Shown here one piece after another: positions 1-8,139 of a stretch of DNA of 64,000 nucleotides (positions are counted from its first letter, which is position 1; the number at the start of each line of letters is the position of its first letter). The stretch covers positions 434,001-498,000 of the forward strand of contig NZ_JACKXE010000002.1 of the NCBI RefSeq assembly GCF_014212315.1, written 5' to 3'. The notes under the pieces are model-generated. The model had not been told where the DNA came from. It made no database searches and was given only the letters and a program-made list of their open reading frames with translations. This stretch comes from Nocardioides luti. Lineage in GTDB: Bacteria > Actinomycetota > Actinomycetes > Propionibacteriales > Nocardioidaceae. A program made the position numbers and the translations under genes.

Positions 1-816
1 ATGACGACGACGACACCCGCCTCCGGGCTCCGCCGGACGATGCTGAACAAGGTCCCCGAGGTCACCCTCTACTTCTGGGTCATCAAGATCCTGTGCACCA
101 CGGTGGGCGAGAGCTTCGCGGACTACATCAACGAGACCCTGGGCTTCGGGCTCACCAACACGACGCTGCTCTTCTCGGCCGCGCTGGTCGTGGTGCTGGT
201 GTTCCAGTTCCGTGCCCGGCAGTACCTCCCGCCGGTGTACTGGCTGGCCGTGGTGCTCATCAGCGTGGTCGGCACCCTGCTCACCGACAACCTCACCGAC
301 GCCCAGGGCACGCCGCTGTGGATCAGCTCCACGGTCTTCACCGTGCTGCTGGCCGTGGTGTTCGGCGTCTGGTACGCCCGGGAGCGCACGCTGTCGATCC
401 ACTCGATCGTCACGACGCCGCGCGAGTCGTTCTACTGGCTCACGGTGCTGGTCACCTTCGCGCTCGGCACCGCCGTCGGGGACTGGACGCTCGAGCTGAC
501 CGGCTGGTCGCCGGGTGCCGCGGTGCTGCTGCCGGCCGGCCTGATCGCGCTCGTGTTCGTGGCCTGGAAGGCGGGCGCCGGACCGGTGCTGACCTTCTGG
601 ATCGCCTACATCCTCACGCGCCCCCTCGGCGCCAACATCGGCGACTTCCTGGCCTCCGACCGCTCCGAGGGAGGCCTGGGCCTGGGCACGCTCGGGACCA
701 GCGTGCTGTTCCTCGCGACGATCGCGATCGTGGTCGCCTACCTGACCGTCACCCGCGTCGACCGGACCGAGGAGGGCCAGGTCACGTCGCCACGTCCTGG
801 ACCCTCGTCGGAGTAG
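1..816 (+). CDS. COG4705-type multi-pass membrane protein
   Basis: A 271-residue protein that is almost entirely hydrophobic helices, about eight, ending in a short polar tail. It has the hallmarks of the uncharacterised COG4705 membrane family. An N-terminal KVPEVTLYFWVIKIL segment is followed by GESFADYIN. A related pattern recurs late in the protein as TFWIAYILTRPLGANIGDF, suggesting an internal duplication. The substrate is unknown. The reading frame opens with ATG at base 1 of the window, so a longer upstream start cannot be excluded. A response-regulator gene follows 37 bases downstream on the same strand, and the two may be co-expressed. Confidence 0.75.
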   Translation: MTTTTPASGLRRTMLNKVPEVTLYFWVIKILCTTVGESFADYINETLGFGLTNTTLLFSAALVVVLVFQFRARQYLPPVYWLAVVLISVVGTLLTDNLTDAQGTPLWISSTVFTVLLAVVFGVWYARERTLSIHSIVTTPRESFYWLTVLVTFALGTAVGDWTLELTGWSPGAAVLLPAGLIALVFVAWKAGAGPVLTFWIAYILTRPLGANIGDFLASDRSEGGLGLGTLGTSVLFLATIAIVVAYLTVTRVDRTEEGQVTSPRPGPSSE

Positions 817-853
817 CACCGAGAAGACGTCGGGTTCTGGCATCATTCGCTTC

Positions 854-1597
854 ATGACGACGGCCTCGGGTGAAGACAGACGGGCCCTCGTAGTCGAGGA
901 CGACGAGGACATCCGGGAGCTGATCACCTTCACGCTGTCCACGCAGGGCTTCGACGTCACTGCCGTGGACAGCGGGCTCGCCGGGGTCGAGGCCGTCCGC
1001 GCCCTCGACCCCGACCTGATCACGCTGGACCTCGGCCTGCCCGGGATCGACGGGATCGAGGCGTGCCGCCGCATCCGCGAGCTCACCGACGCCTACGTCG
1101 TGATGATCACGGCCCGCGACGACGAGGTCGAGCGGCTGATCGGTCTCGAGACCGGCGCCGACGACTTCATCTCCAAGCCGTTCAGCCCGCGCGAGCTCAA
1201 GGCCCGGGTCAACGCGATGTTCCGCCGGCCGCGCCGCGGCCCCGCCACCGTCGCCGCGGTCGCGGCGCCGGTGGCCGCGGGCGACGAGCACGAGGTCCTC
1301 AACCACGGCGACCTGTCGGTGGACGTCGACGGCCGGCGCGCCTTCCAGAACGGCACCGAGCTCTCGCTCACGCGCACGGAGTTCGACCTCCTCACCGAGC
1401 TGATGCGTACGCCGGCCCGGGTCTGGTCCCGCGAGGCGCTGCTGCGCAGCGTCTGGGACACCGAGTGGGCCACCGACACGCACCTGGTCGAGGTGCACAT
1501 CGGCAACCTGCGCCGCAAGCTGGGCGAGACGCCCGGCAGCGCGCGGCTGATCCGCACGGTACGCGGCGTGGGCTACCGCATGGAGAGCTCGGGCTGA
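854..1597 (+). CDS. OmpR/PhoB-family response regulator
   Basis: A 247-residue DNA-binding response regulator. The N-terminal receiver domain has the acidic pair in VVEDDED, the phospho-acceptor Asp59 in LITLDLGLPG and the conserved Lys in ISKPF. A linker rich in Ala, Val and Arg leads to a C-terminal winged-helix effector domain that ends in VRGVGYRM, as usual for the OmpR class. No histidine kinase is adjacent, so it is an orphan in this window. It is convergent with a short gene encoding a degenerate phosphotransfer-like domain, whose upstream region carries helically phased repeats that this regulator might bind (inference). Confidence 0.92.
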   Translation: MTTASGEDRRALVVEDDEDIRELITFTLSTQGFDVTAVDSGLAGVEAVRALDPDLITLDLGLPGIDGIEACRRIRELTDAYVVMITARDDEVERLIGLETGADDFISKPFSPRELKARVNAMFRRPRRGPATVAAVAAPVAAGDEHEVLNHGDLSVDVDGRRAFQNGTELSLTRTEFDLLTELMRTPARVWSREALLRSVWDTEWATDTHLVEVHIGNLRRKLGETPGSARLIRTVRGVGYRMESSG

Positions 1598-1633
1598 GCC
1601 GGCTGCCTCCAGTCGCTGGGGTGGCTCAGGCGC

Positions 1634-2008
1634 TCAGGCGCTGAGGCCGAGGTACTCCGCCAGCGCGTGGTCGGCGCGGGCCGCCGCGACGGGCAGCCGG
1701 GACGCCACGGTGCGGGCGGCGGTGACGTCGAAGCGCCGCACGTTGTCCTCGATGTCGAGCGCCAGGTCGGCGAGCTCGCAGGTGCCGACGGTGACCGAGG
1801 AGACCTTGAGGCTGAGGGTGGCGTCGAGCGCCGCGTCCACGTCCGCCTTGAGCAGGGCGCTGGTGATCCGGTTCACCCGGCCGGCCAGCATCTGGCGGTA
1901 CCGCGTCGCGAAGACGGAGGTGAAGGCACGGTCGTTCACGTCGATGGCCATCCGCACCAGGGCGGCTGCGTCGAAGGCAGGAACAGCGGACAGCGTGGAC
2001 TCGGACAT
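1634..2008 (-). CDS. Degenerate Hpt-like domain protein lacking the phospho-histidine
   Basis: A 124-residue all-helical protein. Its centre, LSLKVSSVTVG (about residues 65-75), lines up with the histidine phosphotransfer (Hpt) signature HTLKGSS-x3-G, and CELADLALDIED resembles the helix that follows in true Hpt domains. The phospho-accepting His position is Leu65, so phosphotransfer chemistry should be impossible. It could act as a decoy or a scaffold that binds a receiver domain. A strong GAGGAGG ribosome-binding site precedes the ATG. The gene is convergent with the orphan response regulator at 854-1597. The Hpt assignment rests on motif reading only. Confidence 0.6.
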   Translation of the reverse strand: MSESTLSAVPAFDAAALVRMAIDVNDRAFTSVFATRYRQMLAGRVNRITSALLKADVDAALDATLSLKVSSVTVGTCELADLALDIEDNVRRFDVTAARTVASRLPVAAARADHALAEYLGLSA

Positions 2009-2055
2009 GTGGGGGATCCCCTCCTCGGGTGTTGACCCGAACTGTCCGCTCCCGA

Positions 2056-2106
2056 CCTCAAGTCCGTGGGATGAAAACCACGAGGTTTCCTCAAGGCTTC
2101 CTCAAG
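2056..2106. promoter_or_regulatory. Three CCTCAAG half-sites in 11-bp phase
   Basis: CCTCAAG occurs at 2056-2062, 2089-2095 and 2100-2106, offsets of 33 and 11 bp, so all three lie on the same face of the helix. The last two form a TTCCTCAAG tandem (2087 and 2098). OmpR-family regulators typically bind direct repeats with an 11-bp period. The sites lie upstream of the minus-strand Hpt-like gene. The regulator is not proven. Confidence 0.5.
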
Positions 2107-3202
2107 ATCCGCCGGCCCCCGCGATCTCCGCCACCCAGCCGGCGACCTGCGCCGGGTCGTGGCGCAGGGCCGCGTCGTAGGTCGCGAACTCGGTCGTCAC
2201 CACCCCGGGCACGTCGGTGGCCCGCCACCCGCCGCAGGGCTGGACCCGCTCGCGCTCGAGGAAGGCCACCAACCGCTCCTGCACCTCGTCGAGCGGCGCG
2301 TGGGCGTAGATCTCGAAGGTGTTGGTGGGCGGCACCTCGGGGTGCACGGTCAGGCCGCGCTGCGTGAGCTCGGCAGCGAAGGCCCGCGCCCACGTGGCGT
2401 ACTCCCCCATCCGCGGGAGCCGGTCGCGCAGCCCGACGAGCGCCGAGACGGCGTACGGCGTCATCCGGTAGACCTGGCCGCCCATCCGCTGGCGCCAGCG
2501 GCGCAGCTCGTCCATCACGTCGCGGTCGCCCACGACCGCGGCGCCCGAGAGGCCGCCGAGGCCCTTGTAGAACGAGACGTACACCGAGTCGGCCAGCGCG
2601 ACGATCTCCGGCAGCGGCCGGTCGTAGAACGGCTGCACCTCCCAGAGCCGCGCGCCGTCGACGTGGAGCGGGACGCCCAGCTCGCGCGCCGCCGCCGACA
2701 GCGCGGCCAGGTCCTCCCACGGCGGGACCAGGCAGCCGGCGTCGCGCAGCGGGAGCTCCACGAGCGTGGCGCCGAGCCCGCCGCCGAGGGCGCGCAGGTC
2801 CTCGGCGGTGGGGGTACGACGGCCCTGGGTCAACCACTCGAACTCGAGCCCGTGCACGCGGCGCGGGCCGTCGGCCTCGTGGTGCAGCAGGTGCGAGAGG
2901 TCCGGGATGCCGACCCGGCGGCTGCCCCGGCGCTCGCACCAGACGCGCAGCGTGGCCTGCTGCGCCATCGTCCCGCTGACGAAGAAGACGGCCGCCTCGG
3001 TGCCGAGCAGCTCGGCGACCTCCTGCTCCACGCGGGCGACCGGGCCCCGCTCGCCGTAGCCGTCCCACTCGTCGATGCCGAGGTCCTCGCAGGCCGCGGC
3101 CAGCGCCGCGAAGCTCTCGGCCGGGGTGGTCGGCGCGTGCCAGGGCACGTGGTCGGTGCAGGCGCGGGTGGCGGCCCGGAGGCGGTCGTCGATGTCGGTC
3201 AC
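2102..3202 (-). CDS. Threonine aldolase / beta-eliminating lyase family (PLP enzyme)
   Basis: A 366-residue fold-type I PLP enzyme of the low-specificity threonine aldolase family (threonine to glycine plus acetaldehyde, or a related beta-elimination). Visible landmarks are HVDGARLWE, whose Asp should contact the PLP ring nitrogen, and VSFYKGLGG, containing the Schiff-base Lys. GTG at 3202 is chosen as start because the protein then begins MTDIDDRL and overlaps the stop of the upstream PepSY gene by 4 bp (GTGA, 3199-3202), indicating translational coupling. A much longer open frame extends upstream but only shadows the PepSY gene. The exact substrate is uncertain. Confidence 0.87.
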   Translation of the reverse strand: MTDIDDRLRAATRACTDHVPWHAPTTPAESFAALAAACEDLGIDEWDGYGERGPVARVEQEVAELLGTEAAVFFVSGTMAQQATLRVWCERRGSRRVGIPDLSHLLHHEADGPRRVHGLEFEWLTQGRRTPTAEDLRALGGGLGATLVELPLRDAGCLVPPWEDLAALSAAARELGVPLHVDGARLWEVQPFYDRPLPEIVALADSVYVSFYKGLGGLSGAAVVGDRDVMDELRRWRQRMGGQVYRMTPYAVSALVGLRDRLPRMGEYATWARAFAAELTQRGLTVHPEVPPTNTFEIYAHAPLDEVQERLVAFLERERVQPCGGWRATDVPGVVTTEFATYDAALRHDPAQVAGWVAEIAGAGGS

Positions 3203-4590
3203 GTGCCCACCCTGTCCGCCCGGCGGCCGAGCCGCAACGCGGTTGCGTCGAGGACGAGGACGAGGAGCAGCGACAGGCCGAACAGCGGCAGGAACACCCC
3301 GAGCGCCACGACCCCCGCCGCCAGCAGCGGCGTGGTGCGCAGCGGCATCCGGCCGCGTGGGGCCGCCAGGGACCGCGAGGCGCGCGGGCGGCGCCGCCAC
3401 CACATCAGCGGGCCGGTCACGCACGACACGATCACGAGCACGCACATCAGCGCCGCGCCCCAGAAGGACCACAGCCCGAGGCTGCGCCCCTCGTGCAGGC
3501 CGATCCCCTGGGAGACCACCCGGGCCAGCACCGGGTAGTCGTCGAAGCCGTACGTCGACACCACCTCGCCGCCGTACCTGTCGACGTGCACGGTGCGCTC
3601 GTCGGAGGGCGCGTCGAAGGCGTAGCCGATCACCGAGAACACGCCGTCCTCCTCGGCCGGGAGCGCCACCGTCATCGGGTGGCGCAGGCCCTCGCCGGCC
3701 GCGACGCCGACCGCGGTGTCGATGCTCGCGACGGCGTCGCCGGTGCCCGGGGTGGACGTGGGGACCTCGCTGTCCCCCATCGCCCACGGCACGTCGTTGC
3801 GGTGGCTGTGCGGCAGCGACTCGTCCAGCGTCGAGGTGGGGTCGCTGATCGCGCCGGGGTCCGTCGACCACAGGGAGGACCCGCGCTCGGAGGCGAGCGC
3901 CTGGACCCGGTCGCCCCACAAGCCCGTCCACGGCAGGCCCGAGACCAGCAGGAGGAGCAGGCCGACGCCGACGACGCTGCCGACCAGCCCGTGCCGCGAG
4001 CGCAGCCGGGCACCGGGACGCCCGGCCCTCGCCAGCCGGCGCCGCGCGCGCCGGCCGCGCACGAAGAGGTAGTAGCCGGTGAGGGCCATCACCACGGCCC
4101 AGCAGGCGCCGAGCTCGATGACCGCGTCCCCGAGACGACCCGACATCAGCTCGCCGTGCAGGCGCACGGCGTACCCCGACAGCGTCGTGTCCGGGTCCAC
4201 TGCCCCCAGCACCTCCCCGCCCCAGGTGCTGACGTGGACGTCGCGGGTGCTGCCGTCGTCGAGCACCACCGAGAAGACGGTGTTCCGGTCCGGCCCGGAC
4301 GGTTCGACCATCGAGGTGACCGTCGCGTCCGGCCAGGCGGCCTCGACGGCGGCCTGCTGGGCGGCGTACGTCGCGGGCTGCTGGCCGGCCTCGCGGGCCG
4401 GCGCGGTCATCACGTCGGCGTGGAGCAGCGGCTCGAGCTCGAAGCGGAAGAGGTAGATCAGGCCGGTGGTCGCGAGCAGCAGGAGCACCGGCACCACCAG
4501 GAAGCTGGCGAAGAAGTGCCAGCGCCAGACGGCGCGGAAGAGGCCGGGTCGGGAAGCGGGTCGGGCGGAGGGTCGGGTCGGGTCGGGCAC
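3199..4590 (-). CDS. PepSY-associated transmembrane protein
   Basis: A 463-residue membrane protein of the PepSY-TM family. The first helix lies in the segment starting FFASFLVVPVLLLLATTGL. A large extracytoplasmic PepSY-like region follows, then helices near residues 155-175 and 205-225, a second external region, and three C-terminal helices including a WSFWGAALMCVLVIVSC segment. Family members are often tied to iron or copper handling or to flavin-linked electron transfer, but the role here is not established. The GTG start is preceded by GAGGAG at good spacing. It is the upstream partner of the threonine aldolase gene, overlapping it by 4 bp. Confidence 0.82.
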   Translation of the reverse strand: MPDPTRPSARPASRPGLFRAVWRWHFFASFLVVPVLLLLATTGLIYLFRFELEPLLHADVMTAPAREAGQQPATYAAQQAAVEAAWPDATVTSMVEPSGPDRNTVFSVVLDDGSTRDVHVSTWGGEVLGAVDPDTTLSGYAVRLHGELMSGRLGDAVIELGACWAVVMALTGYYLFVRGRRARRRLARAGRPGARLRSRHGLVGSVVGVGLLLLLVSGLPWTGLWGDRVQALASERGSSLWSTDPGAISDPTSTLDESLPHSHRNDVPWAMGDSEVPTSTPGTGDAVASIDTAVGVAAGEGLRHPMTVALPAEEDGVFSVIGYAFDAPSDERTVHVDRYGGEVVSTYGFDDYPVLARVVSQGIGLHEGRSLGLWSFWGAALMCVLVIVSCVTGPLMWWRRRPRASRSLAAPRGRMPLRTTPLLAAGVVALGVFLPLFGLSLLLVLVLDATALRLGRRADRVGT

Positions 4591-4701
4591 GGAGGGTCTC
4601 CTCGGGACGCGTGCGCGCGCACGCAGGGCTGCGCGACCGGGACGCCGGGGGCGTCGCGGGTCGCGTGGGACGGGCGGGTGGTCGCTGCCGGGACCGGGGT
4701 C

Positions 4702-5421
4702 TCAGGCGGCGAGCAGCACCGGCGGCCCGCGGCGTACGACGCAGCGCGCGAGGAGGAGCAGGATGGGTGGCACGGGCGCGTGCCGGGGCGGCACCGTGGC
4801 GGGCCGGAGGGGTGCCGCGGCACCGGCCAGCGCGGTCAGGGCGAGCAGGAGCGGGCGGACCACCGCCCCGGCGGCCAGCGCCAGCAGGGTCCAGAGCGCG
4901 TGCTCACCGACGGCGAGCCAGAGGCCCACGAGCACCGCGGCCGCGAGGTGCGCGGCCATCATCGGGGCGTGGTCGGACAGGTCGGCGACCAGGTGCCCGA
5001 CCGGCAGCACGGGCGCGACGTCGTCGCGGCCGCCCAGCGTGGCGGCGTACTGGTCGGACAGGGAGCCCACCCGCCGGCCGCCCTCGGTGGGCAGGGCCGC
5101 CGGGGTCGGGCGCAACCGCGCCACGGCCGGTGCGTCACCCGCGTGACCGGCGGTCGTGCTGAGGACGAGGTGCACGGCCGTCTGGCCCAGCACGAGCAGC
5201 GAGACGACCCGGTGCGTCGAGGCCGGACGGGCGAGCAGGGCGAGGCTGGCGACGGCAACGCCGGCGACCAGGAGGGCCAGGGTGGGGGCGCCGGGCAGCA
5301 GGCCGTCCGCGCCGACGTGGCCGGCGATGCCCAGGAAGCAGGTCACGGAGGCGAGGACGAGCGCACGTGCACCGAGCACGGCGGGGTCCATTCTCGACTC
5401 CATGGGTCGAGATTCTGTCAC
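4702..5421 (-). CDS. Hydrophobic membrane protein of unknown family
   Basis: A protein of up to 239 residues with about five or six hydrophobic segments and a His/Asp-containing loop (TTAGHAGD). I do not recognise the family. The start is uncertain: GTG 5421, ATG 5403 or ATG 5391 all keep the first helix, and none has a strong ribosome-binding site. It precedes the PepSY gene on the same strand with a gap of about 110 bases and diverges from the DUF2231 operon. The tandem repeats at 5437-5465 lie just upstream and could control both directions. Confidence 0.6.
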   Translation of the reverse strand: MTESRPMESRMDPAVLGARALVLASVTCFLGIAGHVGADGLLPGAPTLALLVAGVAVASLALLARPASTHRVVSLLVLGQTAVHLVLSTTAGHAGDAPAVARLRPTPAALPTEGGRRVGSLSDQYAATLGGRDDVAPVLPVGHLVADLSDHAPMMAAHLAAAVLVGLWLAVGEHALWTLLALAAGAVVRPLLLALTALAGAAAPLRPATVPPRHAPVPPILLLLARCVVRRGPPVLLAA

Positions 5422-5436
5422 GCCACGGACCCCGGA

Positions 5437-5479
5437 CAGGTGACGGTCAGGTTCCTGGCAGGTTCAATGGACGAACCTG
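5437..5479. promoter_or_regulatory. Three-unit 11-bp direct repeat (CAGGTGA/CAGGTTC/CAGGTTC) plus inverted copy
   Basis: CAGGTGA (5437-5443), CAGGTTC (5448-5454) and CAGGTTC (5459-5465) are spaced exactly 11 bp apart, with an inverted GAACCTG at 5473-5479. The site is in the divergent region between the membrane gene starting near 5421 and the DUF2231/regulator/kinase operon starting at 5506. This arrangement is what an autoregulating OmpR-family regulator would be expected to use. Confidence 0.6.
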
Positions 5480-5505
5480 CAGTTGACCCTGCCTGAGGAG
5501 ACCCC

Positions 5506-6009
5506 ATGTTCGACCTGATCAACGGCCTGCCCGTCCACCCGCTCGTCGTGCACGCCGTCGTCGTGCTCGTGCCGCTCGCCGCCCTCGGCACCATCGCGAT
5601 CGTGGCCCGGCCGGCCTGGCGGGCGCGCTTCGGCGTGCTCGTCGTCGCGGCCGCCGCGATCGGGACGATCCTCACCCCCGTCTCCACGTCCTCGGGCGAG
5701 GCCCTCGAGAAGCACGTCGGCGACCCCGGCAAGCACGCCGAGCTCGGCGACCAGCTGATCTGGTTCATGATCCCGCTCCTCGTGCTGGCCCTCGCGGTCG
5801 TGCTGCTGGACCGCCGTCGGGCCCGGGCCGGCGACTCCTCGACCCCGCGCTCCGGTGCCGACTCCCCCACGGTGTTCATGGTGGTCGCCGCGCTCGCCGT
5901 GGTCGCCGCCGTCGCGACCACCGTGCAGGTCTACCGGATCGGCGACTCCGGCGCCCGCGCCGCCTGGGGCGACCAGGTGTCGTCGTCCGCCGGCGAGTCC
6001 GGCAGCTGA
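5506..6009 (+). CDS. DUF2231 membrane protein
   Basis: A 167-residue protein with four hydrophobic helices. It opens with LPVHPLVVHAVVVLVPLA, the His-containing first helix typical of DUF2231. A second conserved His is found in the EKHVGDPGKHAELGD loop. The function of DUF2231 is unknown; the paired histidines suggest metal or haem binding (inference). TGAGGAG gives a good ribosome-binding site. The next gene, a response regulator, starts 3 bases after this stop, so DUF2231, regulator and kinase form one operon. Confidence 0.85.
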   Translation: MFDLINGLPVHPLVVHAVVVLVPLAALGTIAIVARPAWRARFGVLVVAAAAIGTILTPVSTSSGEALEKHVGDPGKHAELGDQLIWFMIPLLVLALAVVLLDRRRARAGDSSTPRSGADSPTVFMVVAALAVVAAVATTVQVYRIGDSGARAAWGDQVSSSAGESGS

Positions 6010-6011
6010 CC

Positions 6012-6674
6012 GTGGTCCACGTCGGTCTGTGCGAGGACGACCCGGCGATCCGCCGGGTCGTCTCGCAGGCGCTCACGCTCACCGGGCACACCGTCGCGGT
6101 GGCCCACGACGGTGGGGAGGCGCTGCGGCTCTTCGGCGCCGAGACCGCGCTCGACGTGGTGGTCCTCGACATCGGTCTCCCGGACGCCGACGGACGCGAC
6201 GTCTGCCAGGCGCTGCGCTCGGCCGGACAGCCGGCGCCGGTGCTGTTCCTCACCGCGCTGGCCGGCGTGCACGACCGGTTGTCCGGGTTCGGCGCGGGCG
6301 GTGACGACTACCTGCCCAAGCCGTTCGACGTGAAGGAGCTGATCGCCCGGGTCGAGGCGCTGGCGCGGCGCGGCCGTCCGGCCCCGGAGCCCACGGGAGG
6401 GCTGGTCCTCGACCCGGCGGCGCACGCGCTGCGGCACGAGGACCGCGAGGTGATGCTGACGCCCACCGAGTTCCGCATCCTGGCCGCGATCACGTCCCGC
6501 CCCGGCGAGGTCGTACGCCGTCGGGCCGTCGTCGCCGCCGCGTGGCCGGACGGCGCGCGGGTCGCCGAGAACACCATCGACTCCTACATGCGTCGCGTGC
6601 GCACCAAGCTCGAGCAGGTCGACGCGCCCGTGACCCTCCAGACCGTCCGGGGCGTGGGGTTCGTCCTCAAGTGA
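6012..6674 (+). CDS. OmpR-family response regulator (operon with kinase)
   Basis: A 220-residue regulator. The receiver domain has CEDDPA, Asp53 in VVVLDIGLPD and the Lys of LPKPFD. The C-terminal winged helix carries TPTEFRILAAI, the recognition region around ENTIDSYMRRVRTKL, and the closing TVRGVGFVLK. The GTG start lies 3 bases after the DUF2231 stop, and the gene overlaps the following kinase by 4 bp. It is expected to be phosphorylated by that kinase and to bind 11-bp direct repeats such as those at 5437-5465 (inference). Confidence 0.93.
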   Translation: MVHVGLCEDDPAIRRVVSQALTLTGHTVAVAHDGGEALRLFGAETALDVVVLDIGLPDADGRDVCQALRSAGQPAPVLFLTALAGVHDRLSGFGAGGDDYLPKPFDVKELIARVEALARRGRPAPEPTGGLVLDPAAHALRHEDREVMLTPTEFRILAAITSRPGEVVRRRAVVAAAWPDGARVAENTIDSYMRRVRTKLEQVDAPVTLQTVRGVGFVLK

Positions 6675-8011
6675 GGCTCTCCGGCCGGTGGCGGCCACGC
6701 ACCTTCCGCACGCAGATCGTCGTGTCGACGATGGTCCTCACCGCGCTCGGCATGCTGCTGGTCGGGCTGGGCCTCCAGGTCCTCACCTACCGCATCGTCG
6801 AGGGCAACGTGACGACCGTGCTGGAGGACCGCGCCGACTCCGTCGTCGGCGCGGTGGACGCCGGCACGAACGGTGCGACCCCGGTCGTGCCCGCCGGAGT
6901 GCTCGACCCGGACACCGTGGTCTTCGACGCCGAGGGCCACGAGCTGGCCGGGCTGGTCTCCCCCCGCCTGAGCGAGCACGCGAGCGACCTCGCGTCGGTG
7001 ACGACCCCGACCTTCACCACGGTCGGCGACAAGGAGCGGCTGCTCGCGCAGCCGTTCACGACCGGCAGCGGCGCCCGCGGGGTCGTGGTCGTCGCGGAGC
7101 CGCTCGCTCCCTACGAGCAGGCCGAGCTGTACGTCGGTCTGGGCACCGTGGTCGTCGGGCTGGTCGCGGTCCTCGCCGTCGGGCTGATCGCCCGCTGGGT
7201 GAGCAGCCGCACCCTGGCCCCGGTGGCCCAGATGGCCGAGCGGGCCGCCGACTGGAGCGAGCACGACCTCGACCACCGCTTCGAGCTCGGACCGCCGGTC
7301 AACGAGCTGTCCGCCCTGGGGGCGACCCTGGACGGGCTGCTCGAGCGAGTCGCCCGCACGATCCTGGCCGAGCAGCGGCTCACGGCCGAGCTGGCCCACG
7401 AGCTGCGTACCCCGCTGTCGGCGATCCAGGGCGCGGCCGACCTGGCGCTGCTGCGCGGCGGTCTGGACGAGGACGCGCAGACCGACCTCGAGCAGATCGC
7501 GGTGTCGTCGCGTGCGATGGCCGAGACCATCACGACCCTGCTCGACCTGGCCCGGGACCCGAGCGCGCGGGAGCAGTCCTCGACCTGCCGGGTCGACGAG
7601 GTCGTCGCAGGCGTCGCCGGACTCGTGCCCGAGGGGATCGTCTTCGACGACACGGCCGCCGCGCTCCACGACGTACGCCTCGCGTCGCCGCGCGACCTGG
7701 CCGTGCGCGCGCTGGCTCCGCTCGTCGACAACGCCGTGCGGCACGCCCGGAGCCGGGTGAGCGTCGGCGCCGAGGTCGTCGGGCGCTCGGTCGTCCTCCG
7801 GGTCGCCGACGACGGCGCCGGCATCGACGCGGCGGTCCGCCCGCAGCTCTTCACGCCCGGCGCGAGCGGGCCGGGCGGGGGCACCGGCCTGGGTCTCGGG
7901 ATCGCGCGACGGGTCGCGCGCTCGGTGGGCGGCGAGGTCGGGGCCGAGGTCACCGACGACACGGCGCCGGACACCGGCGCGATCTTCACGCTGCGGCTGC
8001 CGCGCGCCTGA
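6671..8011 (+). CDS. Sensor histidine kinase (HAMP-HisKA-HATPase)
   Basis: A 446-residue membrane kinase. Helix 1 is at about residues 14-38, an external sensor loop spans 40-150, and helix 2 is at about 153-175. A HAMP linker follows, then the H-box LAHELRTPLS with His243. The ATP-binding domain has an N-box (LVDNAVRHA), DDGAGID and GTGLGLGIARR. GTG at 6671 is chosen because it overlaps the regulator stop as GTGA; the longer upstream frame only shadows the regulator. The signal is unknown, and its partner is the regulator at 6012-6674. A strong hairpin lies downstream. Confidence 0.93.
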   Translation: MRLSGRWRPRTFRTQIVVSTMVLTALGMLLVGLGLQVLTYRIVEGNVTTVLEDRADSVVGAVDAGTNGATPVVPAGVLDPDTVVFDAEGHELAGLVSPRLSEHASDLASVTTPTFTTVGDKERLLAQPFTTGSGARGVVVVAEPLAPYEQAELYVGLGTVVVGLVAVLAVGLIARWVSSRTLAPVAQMAERAADWSEHDLDHRFELGPPVNELSALGATLDGLLERVARTILAEQRLTAELAHELRTPLSAIQGAADLALLRGGLDEDAQTDLEQIAVSSRAMAETITTLLDLARDPSAREQSSTCRVDEVVAGVAGLVPEGIVFDDTAAALHDVRLASPRDLAVRALAPLVDNAVRHARSRVSVGAEVVGRSVVLRVADDGAGIDAAVRPQLFTPGASGPGGGTGLGLGIARRVARSVGGEVGAEVTDDTAPDTGAIFTLRLPRA

Positions 8012-8089
8012 GCCAGTCAGGTTGGTGGCAGGTGGCGCTGGCCATGCTGACGTAGGTCCGAGCGGGTTCCCCCGATCTGCGAGGACCGC

Positions 8090-8122
8090 CACGCCTCCCC
8101 GTCCCCTGGACGGGGAGGCGTG
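8090..8122. terminator. Hairpin terminator between convergent genes
   Basis: A perfect 15-bp stem (8090-8104 with 8108-8122) closes on a 3-base loop and is very GC-rich. It lies between the kinase ending at 8011 (+) and the PEP-mutase family gene ending at 8140 (-), so it can serve both. There is no T-run, as is usual in actinobacteria. Confidence 0.75.
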
Positions 8123-8139
8123 TCACGTCCGGACGTCGG

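Noticed and set aside
2102..3931. Longer 609-residue version of the threonine aldolase
   Set aside because: Residues before MTDIDDRL are a shadow of the PepSY gene in another frame; GTG 3202 gives a normal protein.
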